Source: Paludibacteraceae bacterium
Lineage (GTDB): Bacteria; Bacteroidota; Bacteroidia; Bacteroidales; Paludibacteraceae
DNA: 33,405 nucleotides
Assembly (NCBI GenBank): GCA_017961765.1
Contig: JAGCWQ010000089.1
Location: 1-33,405, forward strand
Direction of reading: 5' to 3'
This document shows positions 1-9,137 of this stretch, piece by piece. How positions within the stretch are numbered: the stretch's first letter is position 1; every line of letters starts with the position of its first letter. The position numbers and the translations under genes are program-made. The notes under the pieces are model-generated. The model saw nothing but the letters and a program-made list of their open reading frames with translations. It searched no databases and was not told the origin of the DNA.

Positions 1-117
1 ACGGCTTCCTTCAGATTCCACCTCACGATGGACACCCTTGCTTTCGGCTGTAGCCTTCCCACTGTTAGGGCGGCTTGGGGACTTACACCCGTTAGAGTAC
101 GTTCGTGCTGGGCGAAC
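1..117 (-). mobile_element. Group II intron (class C-like), 5' end of domain I, cut by the window edge
   Basis: Read on the minus strand from 117 down to 1, the sequence matches the conserved start of bacterial group II introns as I know it. It begins GTTCGCCCAGCACGAAC, then has an ACGGGTGTAAGTCCCC stretch, then AGCCGAAAGCAAGGGTGTCC and GGTGGAATCTGAAGGAAGCC, the domain I core seen in class C introns such as that of Oceanobacillus. The first bases are GTTCG rather than the usual GTGYG, so the exact junction could be off by a few bases. The intron lies immediately after a terminator stem-loop, the insertion preference of class C introns. The rest of the ribozyme and any reverse transcriptase gene lie outside the window, so I cannot say whether the element is complete. 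Confidence 0.75.
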
Positions 118-158
118 AAGGAAGACGGGCGATACAAGAAACCTTGCACCGCCCGTCT
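118..158 (-). terminator. Intrinsic terminator of the giant T9SS cargo gene, with intron behind it
   Basis: In the minus-strand transcript, positions 158-143 and 138-123 form a 16-bp stem (AGACGGGCG outer arm, wobble pairs inside) around a 4-nt GTTT loop. Only a short pyrimidine tail (TCCTT) follows before the intron begins at 117, so the normal U-tract appears to be interrupted by the intron. The hairpin starts 25 nt after the stop codon of the upstream gene. Confidence 0.8.
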
Positions 159-183
159 ATTCCTTATTCTATAGGACTCTACC

Positions 184-3100
184 CTATCGCCTTATCAAAG
201 TGAAGTGACCGATGTATTGCTTGTCGATCTCCTCAATGTCGATCTCGTACCAGTAGTCGGTAGAAGGCATCATCTTGCCCTCATACGTTCCGTCCCAGTC
301 CTCCTCGTTGGCCCTGTACTGCGCCAACTTCTTTCCGTAGCGGTCAAAGATCGTCACGAGCGCATCTGGATAGACCTCCTTCAAGTTCGTAGGGATCCAC
401 TGCTCGTTCGTAGCATCACCGTTAGGTGAGAAGAATGGAGGCACGATGATTGCTGGTGGCTCCATGTAGAACGGCATCGTGTCCGAACAGTTGTTCGCAT
501 CCATCACATAGGCCATGTGCGAGGTGAACAAGAGGTCAATCTTCGTATCCATCACGTCATACTCCTTGTTGTCCACCGAGTAGGTGTAGCCTGGTGTTCC
601 GCCTGAAACCACAATGCGGCGTGAACGGATGTCCACAGAATCCACTCTTTCTATCGTAGGGTTCTCCGTCACCTCAGCCTTGTAAACCGCATCGGCATCG
701 CAGACACCTCTCGTCACATGGAGAAGGAAGGTCGTAGGCTGGGTCAAACGAGTAACGGCCTTCGAGCCGGACATCTCGTTCGTGCTGTCCACCTTCATCC
801 ACAAGTAGGTCTCAGCCTCATAGCTGCTTGCGTCCATCTCTATGTTCGTGCCCGCACAAATCGGTGCGTTGCTCTCTATCTCTCCTGTCAACGGCTCGTC
901 CACATTCAACTTCGCAGCCAACTTCAACTCTTGGCAGCCTGCGTACGATGCCGTGAAGCCGTAGGTGTATTCCGACTTGTGGTTGAAACCTTCGCCATAT
1001 TCCGCCTTCACCGTGATGCTCTCGCCCTCAGTACCGCTCGTGATGCTACTATCGTCATCCCAAACAATCACCGTTCCTTCTGGAGAGACCTTTGTCAATG
1101 TGATCGTCGCCTCGTCGCCAGCACAGACTGTCTGCGCTGCAGGAATGATTACCTCGATTGGTTGAAGGACTACCGCCTTCTCCTCTCCATTCAAGATCTG
1201 GTTCTGTGCCGGATAGTCGAACGTCACCTCATAAGTAGCATCCTTCTTCGGAGACAATTTGGCAACGTACTTGCCGTCCTGCTCGCTGAAGAGGTTCGTG
1301 ACATCCGTCGTCGTTCCGTTCATCCGCTCATAGACCGTGATGACTCCCTTAGGCGTCTTGCGGAAGGCACCCGTACCCGTCGTATCTATCGTGAACGTAT
1401 GCTCCTCGTTATAGCATATCGTATCCTTGAAGTCGGTCGAAAGCACCAGTTTTGCATCCACCCAAACCTCTGCAGTCGTCTTTGCGTCGCAATGGTCAGG
1501 GTCGCTGAGTATTATCTCATACTTATGATCTTCCTCTACAGATGCCAAGGTGTTCGTCTTACCGTTGAAGGTCTCACTTCCAGACTCCGTCCATGAGATG
1601 GACTCAACGTTTTGGCTAGATGGCTCGGTAATCGTCAACGGGATGCTAACCGACTCACCCCTCACCACAATGTAAGGTTCGGTCTGGTTCGTCAACTGGA
1701 TGTAGGTCTTCACCTTGAGTTTGCCTATCTCATCCTCACTCAAGCATCCGTGGCTGTTGGCCACTGCCTTATAGACTCCGCTGTCCGTACCCTTCGTCTC
1801 GAAGATGGTGTAGGTGTTGCCCGTAGCGCCCGTTATCAACTCGTTGTCCTTGTACCATGCCACCGTGTAGTCTTGAAGGTAATCCACCTTCAAAGGAACC
1901 TCGAACTTCTCCTTCTCGCACATCTCAAGCGTCACAGGGTCGTTTGTTATCTCTATACCTGCATCGAAGACCTTGAAAGAAACTTTGGTTGGACAGCCGT
2001 TGCTGAAACTCAACGTATAGACTCCGCCCTGCGTGCCCTTGAACGACTCTCCGTCCTCCGACGAACCATCAGGCTTCTTCAACGTGTAGGTCGTTCCATT
2101 GTCCTTCTTATAGGCAGGAACGATTGTGAAGTCCTTGCCGCAGAAGTAGAATGGATCCTCTGTCAACGAATTTGTGTACTCTTTCGTAGGAAGTTCGCTG
2201 TTCTCCGTGTCGCTCAACGTAAGCGTACCCTCCACTGGACCCTCGCCCAGTTTCACCTGATAGTCGCCCTCCTTCGTACAAGTTCCGGCCGTCACTACCA
2301 AGTGGTAGTCGTAGGTATCACCGTAGTCGCCACCGATAAACTCACGAGTGGTAAACGTTGCCGCAGTCTTGTCCGAATTGGAATCGGAGTTGCCGTTCGT
2401 GCCCGTCCACTCATATCTCACGTTGCTTGCTGCAACATTCGTCTGTACATCCACCGTGAAGGTTGCATTCATGTCTGGACAAGTGGAGACATCGCTGCTG
2501 GTCATCTCCATCTCGTCGATTGTCACCTCTATCGGGTTCATGTCAGAGACACAAGTCTGTCCCTCTGCTGGAGAATACGAGTATCTTGCATAGTAGGTAC
2601 CACTCACCTCCACGCTCTCGCTGACCGCCGCACCCGCAGCCGCATCCGAGAAGTACTCGTCCTTATAGCTCTGTCCAGCCACCGTGTTTGTCAACTCGAC
2701 AGCATCCTTCAACGAAACTGGAGTAGAACATACTGTTGGCGGTGTCGTCACCTGCAACGTAGGTCTTGCGTAAACGGTTACGAAGATTCTCTTCTTACCA
2801 CTCTCCGCACCCTTCGTCAAATGCTTTTGAGTAACATAATAAGTATATACACTTTGCATAGTCTCGCCGTCCTTCATCTTAGATTCAGGCTTAGGCGCAC
2901 CCGAAAGTTTGTTCATATCTGCATCATACCACAACAACTCGTAGTTGGATGCAGCCTCAATCTTGTCATTAATCGTAGCTACCAACACGCTTGTCTCTGC
3001 GCCCTCACAATAGACAACAGACTCAGCATCAGGTTGAGGAGCATCACTGATAGTCACCTCCACTCTTGCCTTCTCGCTCTCACATCCATCCACAGTTTGG

Positions 3101-6100
3101 GTCACGCAATAGTAAACGTATTGATCCTCACCTTCCTTCACCGAAGGATCAACCTTTGGTGTAGGCTCTGAAATCACCTCCGTTCCACAAGCACTTTCCG
3201 TAGCGTTATACCACGTAAGTGTCGAGTTCGCATCTTGATTTTGAATCAAGTCTGGTTCTTGCTGTGTCAACGTCTTCTCAAACGTACCATTCTTAGAATC
3301 GCTCTTCAAGTAAAGTACTGAGCCATCTTTCAATTTAGGAACGAATGTAACGTCCACCGTAAATGAAGCAGGATCCTTGCTCTTACACTCCTCGCCCGTA
3401 GTTGGGATTGTATAAGAAGCTGTCACTTCATATTCGTAAGTAGTTGTCTGAGTCACATTGATGTCTGGCTTAGGACCCTTCTCTGTCTTACCAGCGAAAT
3501 TAGTCCAATAGAAGCCATCCAAATCGGCCTTCTTGTAGTCTGTCTCTGGCTCCAAACTTGCTACGACGTCCTCTGCGATGTTGATGGAACTTGCACAATA
3601 TTTAGGACGGTTGCCATCCAAATTTGGTTTACGGACATCCATCACAATTACCTCGATGGTAGCAGGGTTACTCTCTGGATTAGGAGCCTTGTCTGCCACT
3701 TGGGTCACATCAAACGTATATTTTCCTGGAGTAGAAACATCCACTGAAGGAGCCTCTGTTGAACCTTTACCCTTCTCTCCTTTGACTCCTTCTGGGAACC
3801 AACGGTAAGTATAGGTTGCGGATGGATCATCATCAGCTTTTCCGAATTCAACCAATGTAGTCAAATCGACAGCCGTACCCACGCAAACCGTGATTGGCTT
3901 CACGACAGGTACCGGAGCGGAGTTGACCGTCACCTTCACCTTCTTTGCTTCACCTACACATCCGTCTGCATTAGTTTGACGCACGAAGAAGTAGAAAGCC
4001 TTCTCGTCATCAAGAGGAATAGTAGGGGTCGTTGCACTCCAACCAGAAGTTGGGGCATCCGTTGCAGACTCCGTCGTTTCCACCCATTCCAAAGTGGCAT
4101 TGCCGACCGTAGCAGCCGCATCCGTAATAGTGAAGGTCTTTCCTGGATCTACCACCTTGTCAAGTTGCGTCGTTGTAGGAGCAGCAGGAATTTCCTTTAC
4201 ATAAATCTCTTTTTCCACCGCCTTGCTTGGACAATATACACCGTCCTTCTCAATGACGAGCGACAAGGTTCCATTAGAACCTGGCGTCTTGAATGACTGC
4301 ACGTCGGCAGCCGATGTAGGAGAACCAGCCAACGTCCATTTCTGATCACCATCCGATGGTTTGATGGAACCCAACTCGACTGTTGTCTCGCCACATATCT
4401 CAGTTGTTTTGAAATCAGCCTCCGCATACGGCATCACACGAAACTTATACTCAACAGGTTCGCTCTCGCAACCCTCAGCACTTGTCACCGTGTAGGTATA
4501 TTCATAGAGATCTTCCTTTCCTGACAAAGCGGAAAGATCCGTATTGTCTGGGGTCCACTTCACCGTGTATTTATTAGCAGAAGTAGGAAGTTTAGCATCC
4601 TTGCTTCCCTCACAGAAAGGATCAATTGCAGCCAAATCCTCCGCAGGAATTGGATTCACCTTAACGACATAAGTATTGACATCGCCACGACATCCCGTCT
4701 TAGTATCCTCCAGAACATAATAGAGAGTAAGCGGGCTATCTTCTGCCTTCACTTTTGCTACAGCAGGTGCATCTGTCTTTTTCGTAGCCGCATCATCGGA
4801 GAACCACAAGATATCATATCCTGAAATAGTCAATTCAGGAGAGTCTGTCAACTTTCCTTCACAGAAAGGATCTGGAGTCTTCAACTTCTTCTCCGGAGTA
4901 GGATTTGCATATACGATGATTGTATCGGTCAAATCACAAGGTGTTGTGGTCATTGCAGGATCGAAGTAATCATGGAAAGAGATAATATACTTAGTACCAT
5001 CTTCCTTTACGTCCGACCAATCCACAGTGACTTCAGGTGCCGTGTTGTCTGTAGAGTTACATTTTTTCTTACCCAACAGATTGGCTGACTTCACCTCGTC
5101 CTTGTACCATGCCACTTCATAGTCATAATAATCATTATCATCCTTGTCAATACCATGGACAGGATCCTTTAAGCCAATTGTTGCAGCTCCATCCTCTTTA
5201 CAAAGTTCCAACTTCTTTCCAGACAAGCGGCCCTTGTCTGCAGTAAATGTCCTCTTCTTGTCAAGTTCAGAACATTTAGCACAGTTCAAACCTGCCACAA
5301 TAGGGATAGAGGAGATAGAGATGGCACGACATGGAGACAAGGCACTCATTGACTCCCATTCCTCTCTATCATCGTGCAAATAAGTCTTATCGCCTATAAC
5401 CACACGGAAATAGACATTCAAGACATCACCTTCCTGAATCTTTTCAAAAGCAGGATGAGTAGCAGGATCTTTTATCACAAACTCTCCATTATTCTGTATT
5501 TCACTCAAATCATTCCACTTGATTTTATCGTCATCGACAACGGAAGGGTCTTGATAAGTGAATTGGAACAAATAACCAATGTTTGAACCATAAAATTGCT
5601 TTGCCACATCAGAGATTTCCGCCTTCAATGTCAAGACATCATCCACGCAAAGGTCCAACAAATCCTTCGCATGACCACTCAAAACTGCATCCACTGCCAC
5701 ATCAGGAGGAGTACATACCGAGAAGGTTATATCATCTATGGCAAAGTCACCTTGACTCGTTCCATAAGTATCCGTAATATTAACAACTTGAAGAACCACA
5801 CAACTATAGGAATTATTCTCCACCGTAAACTTTTTCTCTACCGTACGCCAGCCTTCATCTCCATGCAACATTCCTGACGTTCCTGTACCCTTCAACAAAT
5901 CCTCGCCCGTAGAAGAACCCTTACGAAGGACTATCGCCATCTCTCCCACACCCGCAGGATTATTATTAATGGCTCCAAACGAAGCACTAAACGTAATCTC
6001 CTTACCCTTACAGAGTCCACAGATTTCACGTTCGTAAATCACCTGATCCTTCAATCCGGAAGCTTTTCCAAATGCCTTGTCCACGTCAAATACAAGCATA

Positions 6101-7542
6101 CCACCACGCCCCGTACCCGAAGCATCTCCATTCACACCTGGAGTATAAGGATTGACATTCGTGATACAAGAAGTAATATCGCCATTACCTGAATATTTAT
6201 CACCCTTGATGTCACTACCTGGTTGGAACTTCGTAGAGAAAGGACGAGTGACATCCGTCCACAAACCACCATCTACAGGCACAGTATGCACAACTCCCTT
6301 CGCATCACGATATTCGTAAGTTCTATCATCAGGGAATGATCCGAAATCATCATAGAAGATATTGGTCTCCGCCATCGGCAAATCATTTCCTGAAGCATCC
6401 TTCATCGTACAACACTCCTTTGTCTCGATTTCAAAAGAAGCAGAGACAGACTTACATCCCGGAGGTGTAACCGTACAAGTCACTTTATAGGTCTTATTCG
6501 CTTCTTTTGGAGTACAAGAGAACGAGCGAGACGTGCTTGTTTCCGTAGAACCCGACATAGACCAAGAGTAGGTCGTACCCTCAGGATAGGTATGCTTCAA
6601 ATAAAGCATAACTGGGTTTTCTGGACAAACCGGCATCATCTTGGCACTCGTAATAACAGGCTGTATATCACCTGTAATTTCGATATTATCAATACCAATA
6701 GGGAATGAGTTAGGATTGGTTCTGCTCACGTAGAATGTCACAGTACCGACAGAATTTGCCGTTCCCTTAATCGTAACTTTCTGAGCCCCACTTTTCGCGG
6801 CGATTGTAGTCGGCATAGTAGTTGCCGGAGAACCATTCGCATCCAAAGAGGTAGCACATTTTATTCCCGCAGCTGGCATTATGGCACCGCTGGTTTGGTA
6901 CTGAACAGAGCTTCCGAACATAGAAACGGCCTTCCCCGAAGCTGTATAGGCAGCCTTCAATGATGCCTCGTCTATCAAATAATAGACATCCATCGTCAAA
7001 GTGACAGAAGAACCCGGTTTCAAACCATTCACCGTATAGGCCATGAAATAACCTTTCGCATGATCCGTTCCTGCATTGACCAACATATTGGTACCGTTAC
7101 CTTCCGACAAGACAGGATCAATCAACTTAGGATTGGCCGTAATGGCCGTGAAACCACCTGGCTTAGTCGCAAGAAAGCCATTGGTCGCTTTCAAACTATT
7201 CCAATCTTTGGTGTTAAAAAGTTCTGACTGAGTCGTAATCGTATTGGAAGGCATGCCCGTCTGAATAGCATTTCCAATGCCCTCATAATAATCACAGCCC
7301 TTCGTTTCTGCGTCGAGTAAATCATCGACATCTTTACTAAACCATCCTTTGTCATCATTCGTCAATGATGGATTGCACAATGTCTTGCTCGTCTCGAATT
7401 CTGTACCGCCGACCACACATTGAGCATTTAAGGATGTAACACTAAAGAACGCCATCATAGACATACCAATCCATGATCGCCATCCGTGTTTTTCAAAAAA
7501 CCCCATTTGCATATACTTATCCTTTTTTATTAATTTTCTCAT
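184..7542 (-). CDS. Giant secreted multidomain protein with T9SS type B (gliding-type) C-terminal domain
   Basis: About 2452 residues. The N-terminus carries a signal peptide ending near SLNAQ, so the protein is exported through Sec. The last 85 residues (PPFFSPNGDATNEQW ... IGHFTLIRR) match the gliding motility-associated C-terminal domain (TIGR04131 type), the signal for outer-membrane translocation and surface attachment by the type IX system. In between are a MAM/carbohydrate-binding-like segment (FAIDDITF) and a long series of Ig/PKD-like modules. Many of these repeat a pattern of a Cys early in the module (for example PFCEG), a Trp in the middle (LWF or WYK) and a Cys near the end (GC). 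A cell-surface adhesin or sheath-like role is inferred. The start at 7542 is a choice: in-frame ATGs at 7512 and 7506 are also possible, and the frame opens further up to 7623 with residues unlike a signal peptide. A hairpin terminator follows the stop. Confidence 0.9.
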   Translation of the reverse strand: MRKLIKKDKYMQMGFFEKHGWRSWIGMSMMAFFSVTSLNAQCVVGGTEFETSKTLCNPSLTNDDKGWFSKDVDDLLDAETKGCDYYEGIGNAIQTGMPSNTITTQSELFNTKDWNSLKATNGFLATKPGGFTAITANPKLIDPVLSEGNGTNMLVNAGTDHAKGYFMAYTVNGLKPGSSVTLTMDVYYLIDEASLKAAYTASGKAVSMFGSSVQYQTSGAIMPAAGIKCATSLDANGSPATTMPTTIAAKSGAQKVTIKGTANSVGTVTFYVSRTNPNSFPIGIDNIEITGDIQPVITSAKMMPVCPENPVMLYLKHTYPEGTTYSWSMSGSTETSTSRSFSCTPKEANKTYKVTCTVTPPGCKSVSASFEIETKECCTMKDASGNDLPMAETNIFYDDFGSFPDDRTYEYRDAKGVVHTVPVDGGLWTDVTRPFSTKFQPGSDIKGDKYSGNGDITSCITNVNPYTPGVNGDASGTGRGGMLVFDVDKAFGKASGLKDQVIYEREICGLCKGKEITFSASFGAINNNPAGVGEMAIVLRKGSSTGEDLLKGTGTSGMLHGDEGWRTVEKKFTVENNSYSCVVLQVVNITDTYGTSQGDFAIDDITFSVCTPPDVAVDAVLSGHAKDLLDLCVDDVLTLKAEISDVAKQFYGSNIGYLFQFTYQDPSVVDDDKIKWNDLSEIQNNGEFVIKDPATHPAFEKIQEGDVLNVYFRVVIGDKTYLHDDREEWESMSALSPCRAISISSIPIVAGLNCAKCSELDKKRTFTADKGRLSGKKLELCKEDGAATIGLKDPVHGIDKDDNDYYDYEVAWYKDEVKSANLLGKKKCNSTDNTAPEVTVDWSDVKEDGTKYIISFHDYFDPAMTTTPCDLTDTIIVYANPTPEKKLKTPDPFCEGKLTDSPELTISGYDILWFSDDAATKKTDAPAVAKVKAEDSPLTLYYVLEDTKTGCRGDVNTYVVKVNPIPAEDLAAIDPFCEGSKDAKLPTSANKYTVKWTPDNTDLSALSGKEDLYEYTYTVTSAEGCESEPVEYKFRVMPYAEADFKTTEICGETTVELGSIKPSDGDQKWTLAGSPTSAADVQSFKTPGSNGTLSLVIEKDGVYCPSKAVEKEIYVKEIPAAPTTTQLDKVVDPGKTFTITDAAATVGNATLEWVETTESATDAPTSGWSATTPTIPLDDEKAFYFFVRQTNADGCVGEAKKVKVTVNSAPVPVVKPITVCVGTAVDLTTLVEFGKADDDPSATYTYRWFPEGVKGEKGKGSTEAPSVDVSTPGKYTFDVTQVADKAPNPESNPATIEVIVMDVRKPNLDGNRPKYCASSINIAEDVVASLEPETDYKKADLDGFYWTNFAGKTEKGPKPDINVTQTTTYEYEVTASYTIPTTGEECKSKDPASFTVDVTFVPKLKDGSVLYLKSDSKNGTFEKTLTQQEPDLIQNQDANSTLTWYNATESACGTEVISEPTPKVDPSVKEGEDQYVYYCVTQTVDGCESEKARVEVTISDAPQPDAESVVYCEGAETSVLVATINDKIEAASNYELLWYDADMNKLSGAPKPESKMKDGETMQSVYTYYVTQKHLTKGAESGKKRIFVTVYARPTLQVTTPPTVCSTPVSLKDAVELTNTVAGQSYKDEYFSDAAAGAAVSESVEVSGTYYARYSYSPAEGQTCVSDMNPIEVTIDEMEMTSSDVSTCPDMNATFTVDVQTNVAASNVRYEWTGTNGNSDSNSDKTAATFTTREFIGGDYGDTYDYHLVVTAGTCTKEGDYQVKLGEGPVEGTLTLSDTENSELPTKEYTNSLTEDPFYFCGKDFTIVPAYKKDNGTTYTLKKPDGSSEDGESFKGTQGGVYTLSFSNGCPTKVSFKVFDAGIEITNDPVTLEMCEKEKFEVPLKVDYLQDYTVAWYKDNELITGATGNTYTIFETKGTDSGVYKAVANSHGCLSEDEIGKLKVKTYIQLTNQTEPYIVVRGESVSIPLTITEPSSQNVESISWTESGSETFNGKTNTLASVEEDHKYEIILSDPDHCDAKTTAEVWVDAKLVLSTDFKDTICYNEEHTFTIDTTGTGAFRKTPKGVITVYERMNGTTTDVTNLFSEQDGKYVAKLSPKKDATYEVTFDYPAQNQILNGEEKAVVLQPIEVIIPAAQTVCAGDEATITLTKVSPEGTVIVWDDDSSITSGTEGESITVKAEYGEGFNHKSEYTYGFTASYAGCQELKLAAKLNVDEPLTGEIESNAPICAGTNIEMDASSYEAETYLWMKVDSTNEMSGSKAVTRLTQPTTFLLHVTRGVCDADAVYKAEVTENPTIERVDSVDIRSRRIVVSGGTPGYTYSVDNKEYDVMDTKIDLLFTSHMAYVMDANNCSDTMPFYMEPPAIIVPPFFSPNGDATNEQWIPTNLKEVYPDALVTIFDRYGKKLAQYRANEEDWDGTYEGKMMPSTDYWYEIDIEEIDKQYIGHFTLIRR

Positions 7543-7633
7543 TGTTAGTTCCCTACTTGCAGATGCATCCAAAGTCAACGCATTATAAATCAGGAACAAG
7601 ACGTATTTACACTTTAAATACAATTTTGCTTGG

Positions 7634-7640
7634 CAAGGTA
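7634..7640 (-). promoter_or_regulatory. Possible -7 box for the giant cargo gene
   Basis: Minus strand TACCTTG, one base short of the Bacteroides TAnnTTTG -7 consensus, about 90 nt upstream of the chosen start. No convincing -33 TTTG lies at the right distance, so this is a weak call. Confidence 0.25.
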
Positions 7641-7790
7641 CGATAAAATCCTGACAGAGAAAAGAATATTTTCATTTTTTTACATTTAAATGAAAAATAT
7701 GCACATCCCCAAGGGAGAGAAAAGCAACTCATAGTCGGCAGAAATTAGCATTTTTCCCAATGAGAAGAATAGCATTCTCCTAACAACAAA

Positions 7791-7812
7791 GCCCCACACC
7801 AAAGTGCAGGGC
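7791..7812 (-). terminator. Intrinsic terminator of the ApgM-family gene
   Basis: In the minus-strand transcript GCCCTGCAC pairs with GTGTGGGGC (9 bp with two wobbles, TTTG loop) and is followed by TTTGTTGTT. It lies 30 nt after the stop of the ApgM-family gene, so that transcript ends here and no thrC follows. Confidence 0.75.
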
Positions 7813-7841
7813 CTGTACCAATTTTATACTTGCAAGATATC

Positions 7842-9050
7842 TTATTTTCCCAATAAAGCACGCATGAATTCGTCACCTGTCAACGTGCCGTACGAGCCAG
7901 CCTTGGCAGACTCCTCATCGTACTTCATGACTGAATCCGGTTGCATTCCCGGCTTGTAAATCAAGAAAGGGATCGGAGCCGAAATGTGCGTACGAATACG
8001 ACATGGCGTAGGATGGTCTGGAAGAATCGCGATAGCGACAGGCTCGTCCCACTTGGAGACCTCCTCAAAAATCGGCTTCACCACCCTATTCTCCAGATAT
8101 TCCACCGTCTTCAACTTCAAATCGACGTTGCCCTCGTGTCCAGCCTCGTCACTTGCCTCAATGTGCAAATAGACGAAATCATTCTCCTTCAAAGCATCCA
8201 ACGTGGCCTGCATCTTGCCCTCGTAGTTCGTATCGAACAAACCTGTCGCACCTTCCACCTCAATAGGTTTCAAGCCAGCATAGACGCCGATACCCTTGAT
8301 CAAATCGACTGCCGAAATCACAGCACCGCTCTTCAGTCCGTAAGTTTCCAACAACGTCTTCATCTTCGGACGATAGCCAGCCGACCAAGGCCAGATACTA
8401 TTGGCAGGATCCTTGCCAGCCGCCACACGAGCCTTATTGACAGGATGTTCGGACAATATCTTTTGAGAACGAAGAATCAAATCGTTCAACAAATCCGCTG
8501 TTGCCTGAGCCTCCGGCACATCGGCACGCACCAATACATCCTTGAAAGGAGTACCCGGTACATCATGAGGAGGCGTGCAACTAACACGCTTATCTCCCCC
8601 CTTTACTTTTAACAAATGACGGTAAGAGATGCCAGGGAAGAACTTCACCTTATCGTTGCCCAACTGCTCGTTCAAAGCCTCAATCAACTGATAAGCCTCC
8701 TCGTTGGAGATATGCCCTGCCGAATGGTTCTTGATCTTCTCATTCTCTATACAAATGATGTTGCAACGCATAGCCATCTCACCATCTTCGATAGGCACAC
8801 CCATACTTGCCGCCTCCAAAGAACCACGTCCTTCGAAGACCTTTGCCACATCATAACCCAAGACTGTCAAATTGGCGATTTCGCTACCAGGATGGAAACC
8901 AGCCGGCACCGTAGCCAACAAACCGTTACGTCCAAGGGCAGCCAACTTATCCATCGTCGGGATGTTGGCAGCTTGCAAAATCGTTTTATTATTCAAAGAT
9001 GCGATAGGCTCATCGGCCATACCGTCTCCCAATATTATCAAATATTTCAT
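7842..9050 (-). CDS. ApgM-family phosphoglycerate mutase-like protein, probable homoserine kinase
   Basis: 402 residues of the cofactor-independent phosphoglycerate mutase/alkaline phosphatase fold. Visible motifs are the N-terminal LGDGMAD metal-binding segment, PGSEIANL with the expected catalytic serine, HIEASDEAGHEGN, and ILPDHPTPCRIRTH near the C-terminus. Proteins of this family next to threonine genes have been proposed as homoserine kinases (TIGR02535) in organisms lacking classical ThrB. Its position just downstream of thrA fits that role: it would make O-phosphohomoserine for threonine synthase. Genuine glycolytic mutase activity is the alternative. The start is an ATG 87 bp after the thrA stop, but a terminator-like hairpin lies in that gap, so co-transcription with thrA is likely only partial. 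No thrC follows, unlike the usual thrA-apgM-thrC order. Confidence 0.85.
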   Translation of the reverse strand: MKYLIILGDGMADEPIASLNNKTILQAANIPTMDKLAALGRNGLLATVPAGFHPGSEIANLTVLGYDVAKVFEGRGSLEAASMGVPIEDGEMAMRCNIICIENEKIKNHSAGHISNEEAYQLIEALNEQLGNDKVKFFPGISYRHLLKVKGGDKRVSCTPPHDVPGTPFKDVLVRADVPEAQATADLLNDLILRSQKILSEHPVNKARVAAGKDPANSIWPWSAGYRPKMKTLLETYGLKSGAVISAVDLIKGIGVYAGLKPIEVEGATGLFDTNYEGKMQATLDALKENDFVYLHIEASDEAGHEGNVDLKLKTVEYLENRVVKPIFEEVSKWDEPVAIAILPDHPTPCRIRTHISAPIPFLIYKPGMQPDSVMKYDEESAKAGSYGTLTGDEFMRALLGK

Positions 9051-9100
9051 ATCATCACTTTTTACCCTATTCTATCGTTTCGAGGCACTCCCCTCGTAAG

Positions 9101-9130
9101 AAAAAGGCTCCGCCGACAAGACGAAGCCTT
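9101..9130 (-). terminator. Terminator-like hairpin between thrA and the ApgM-family gene
   Basis: In the minus-strand transcript AAGGCTTCGTC pairs with GGCGGAGCCTT (11 bp, two wobbles, 5-nt loop) followed by a run of T. It starts 8 nt after the thrA stop. It should end most thrA transcripts, or act as a leaky attenuator controlling the downstream gene. Confidence 0.8.
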
Positions 9131-9137
9131 AGACCTT

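Noticed and set aside
1612-3171. 519-codon plus-strand frame inside the giant cargo gene
   Set aside because: Antisense to a continuous Ig-repeat coding frame. Codon composition and low-complexity residues indicate a shadow.
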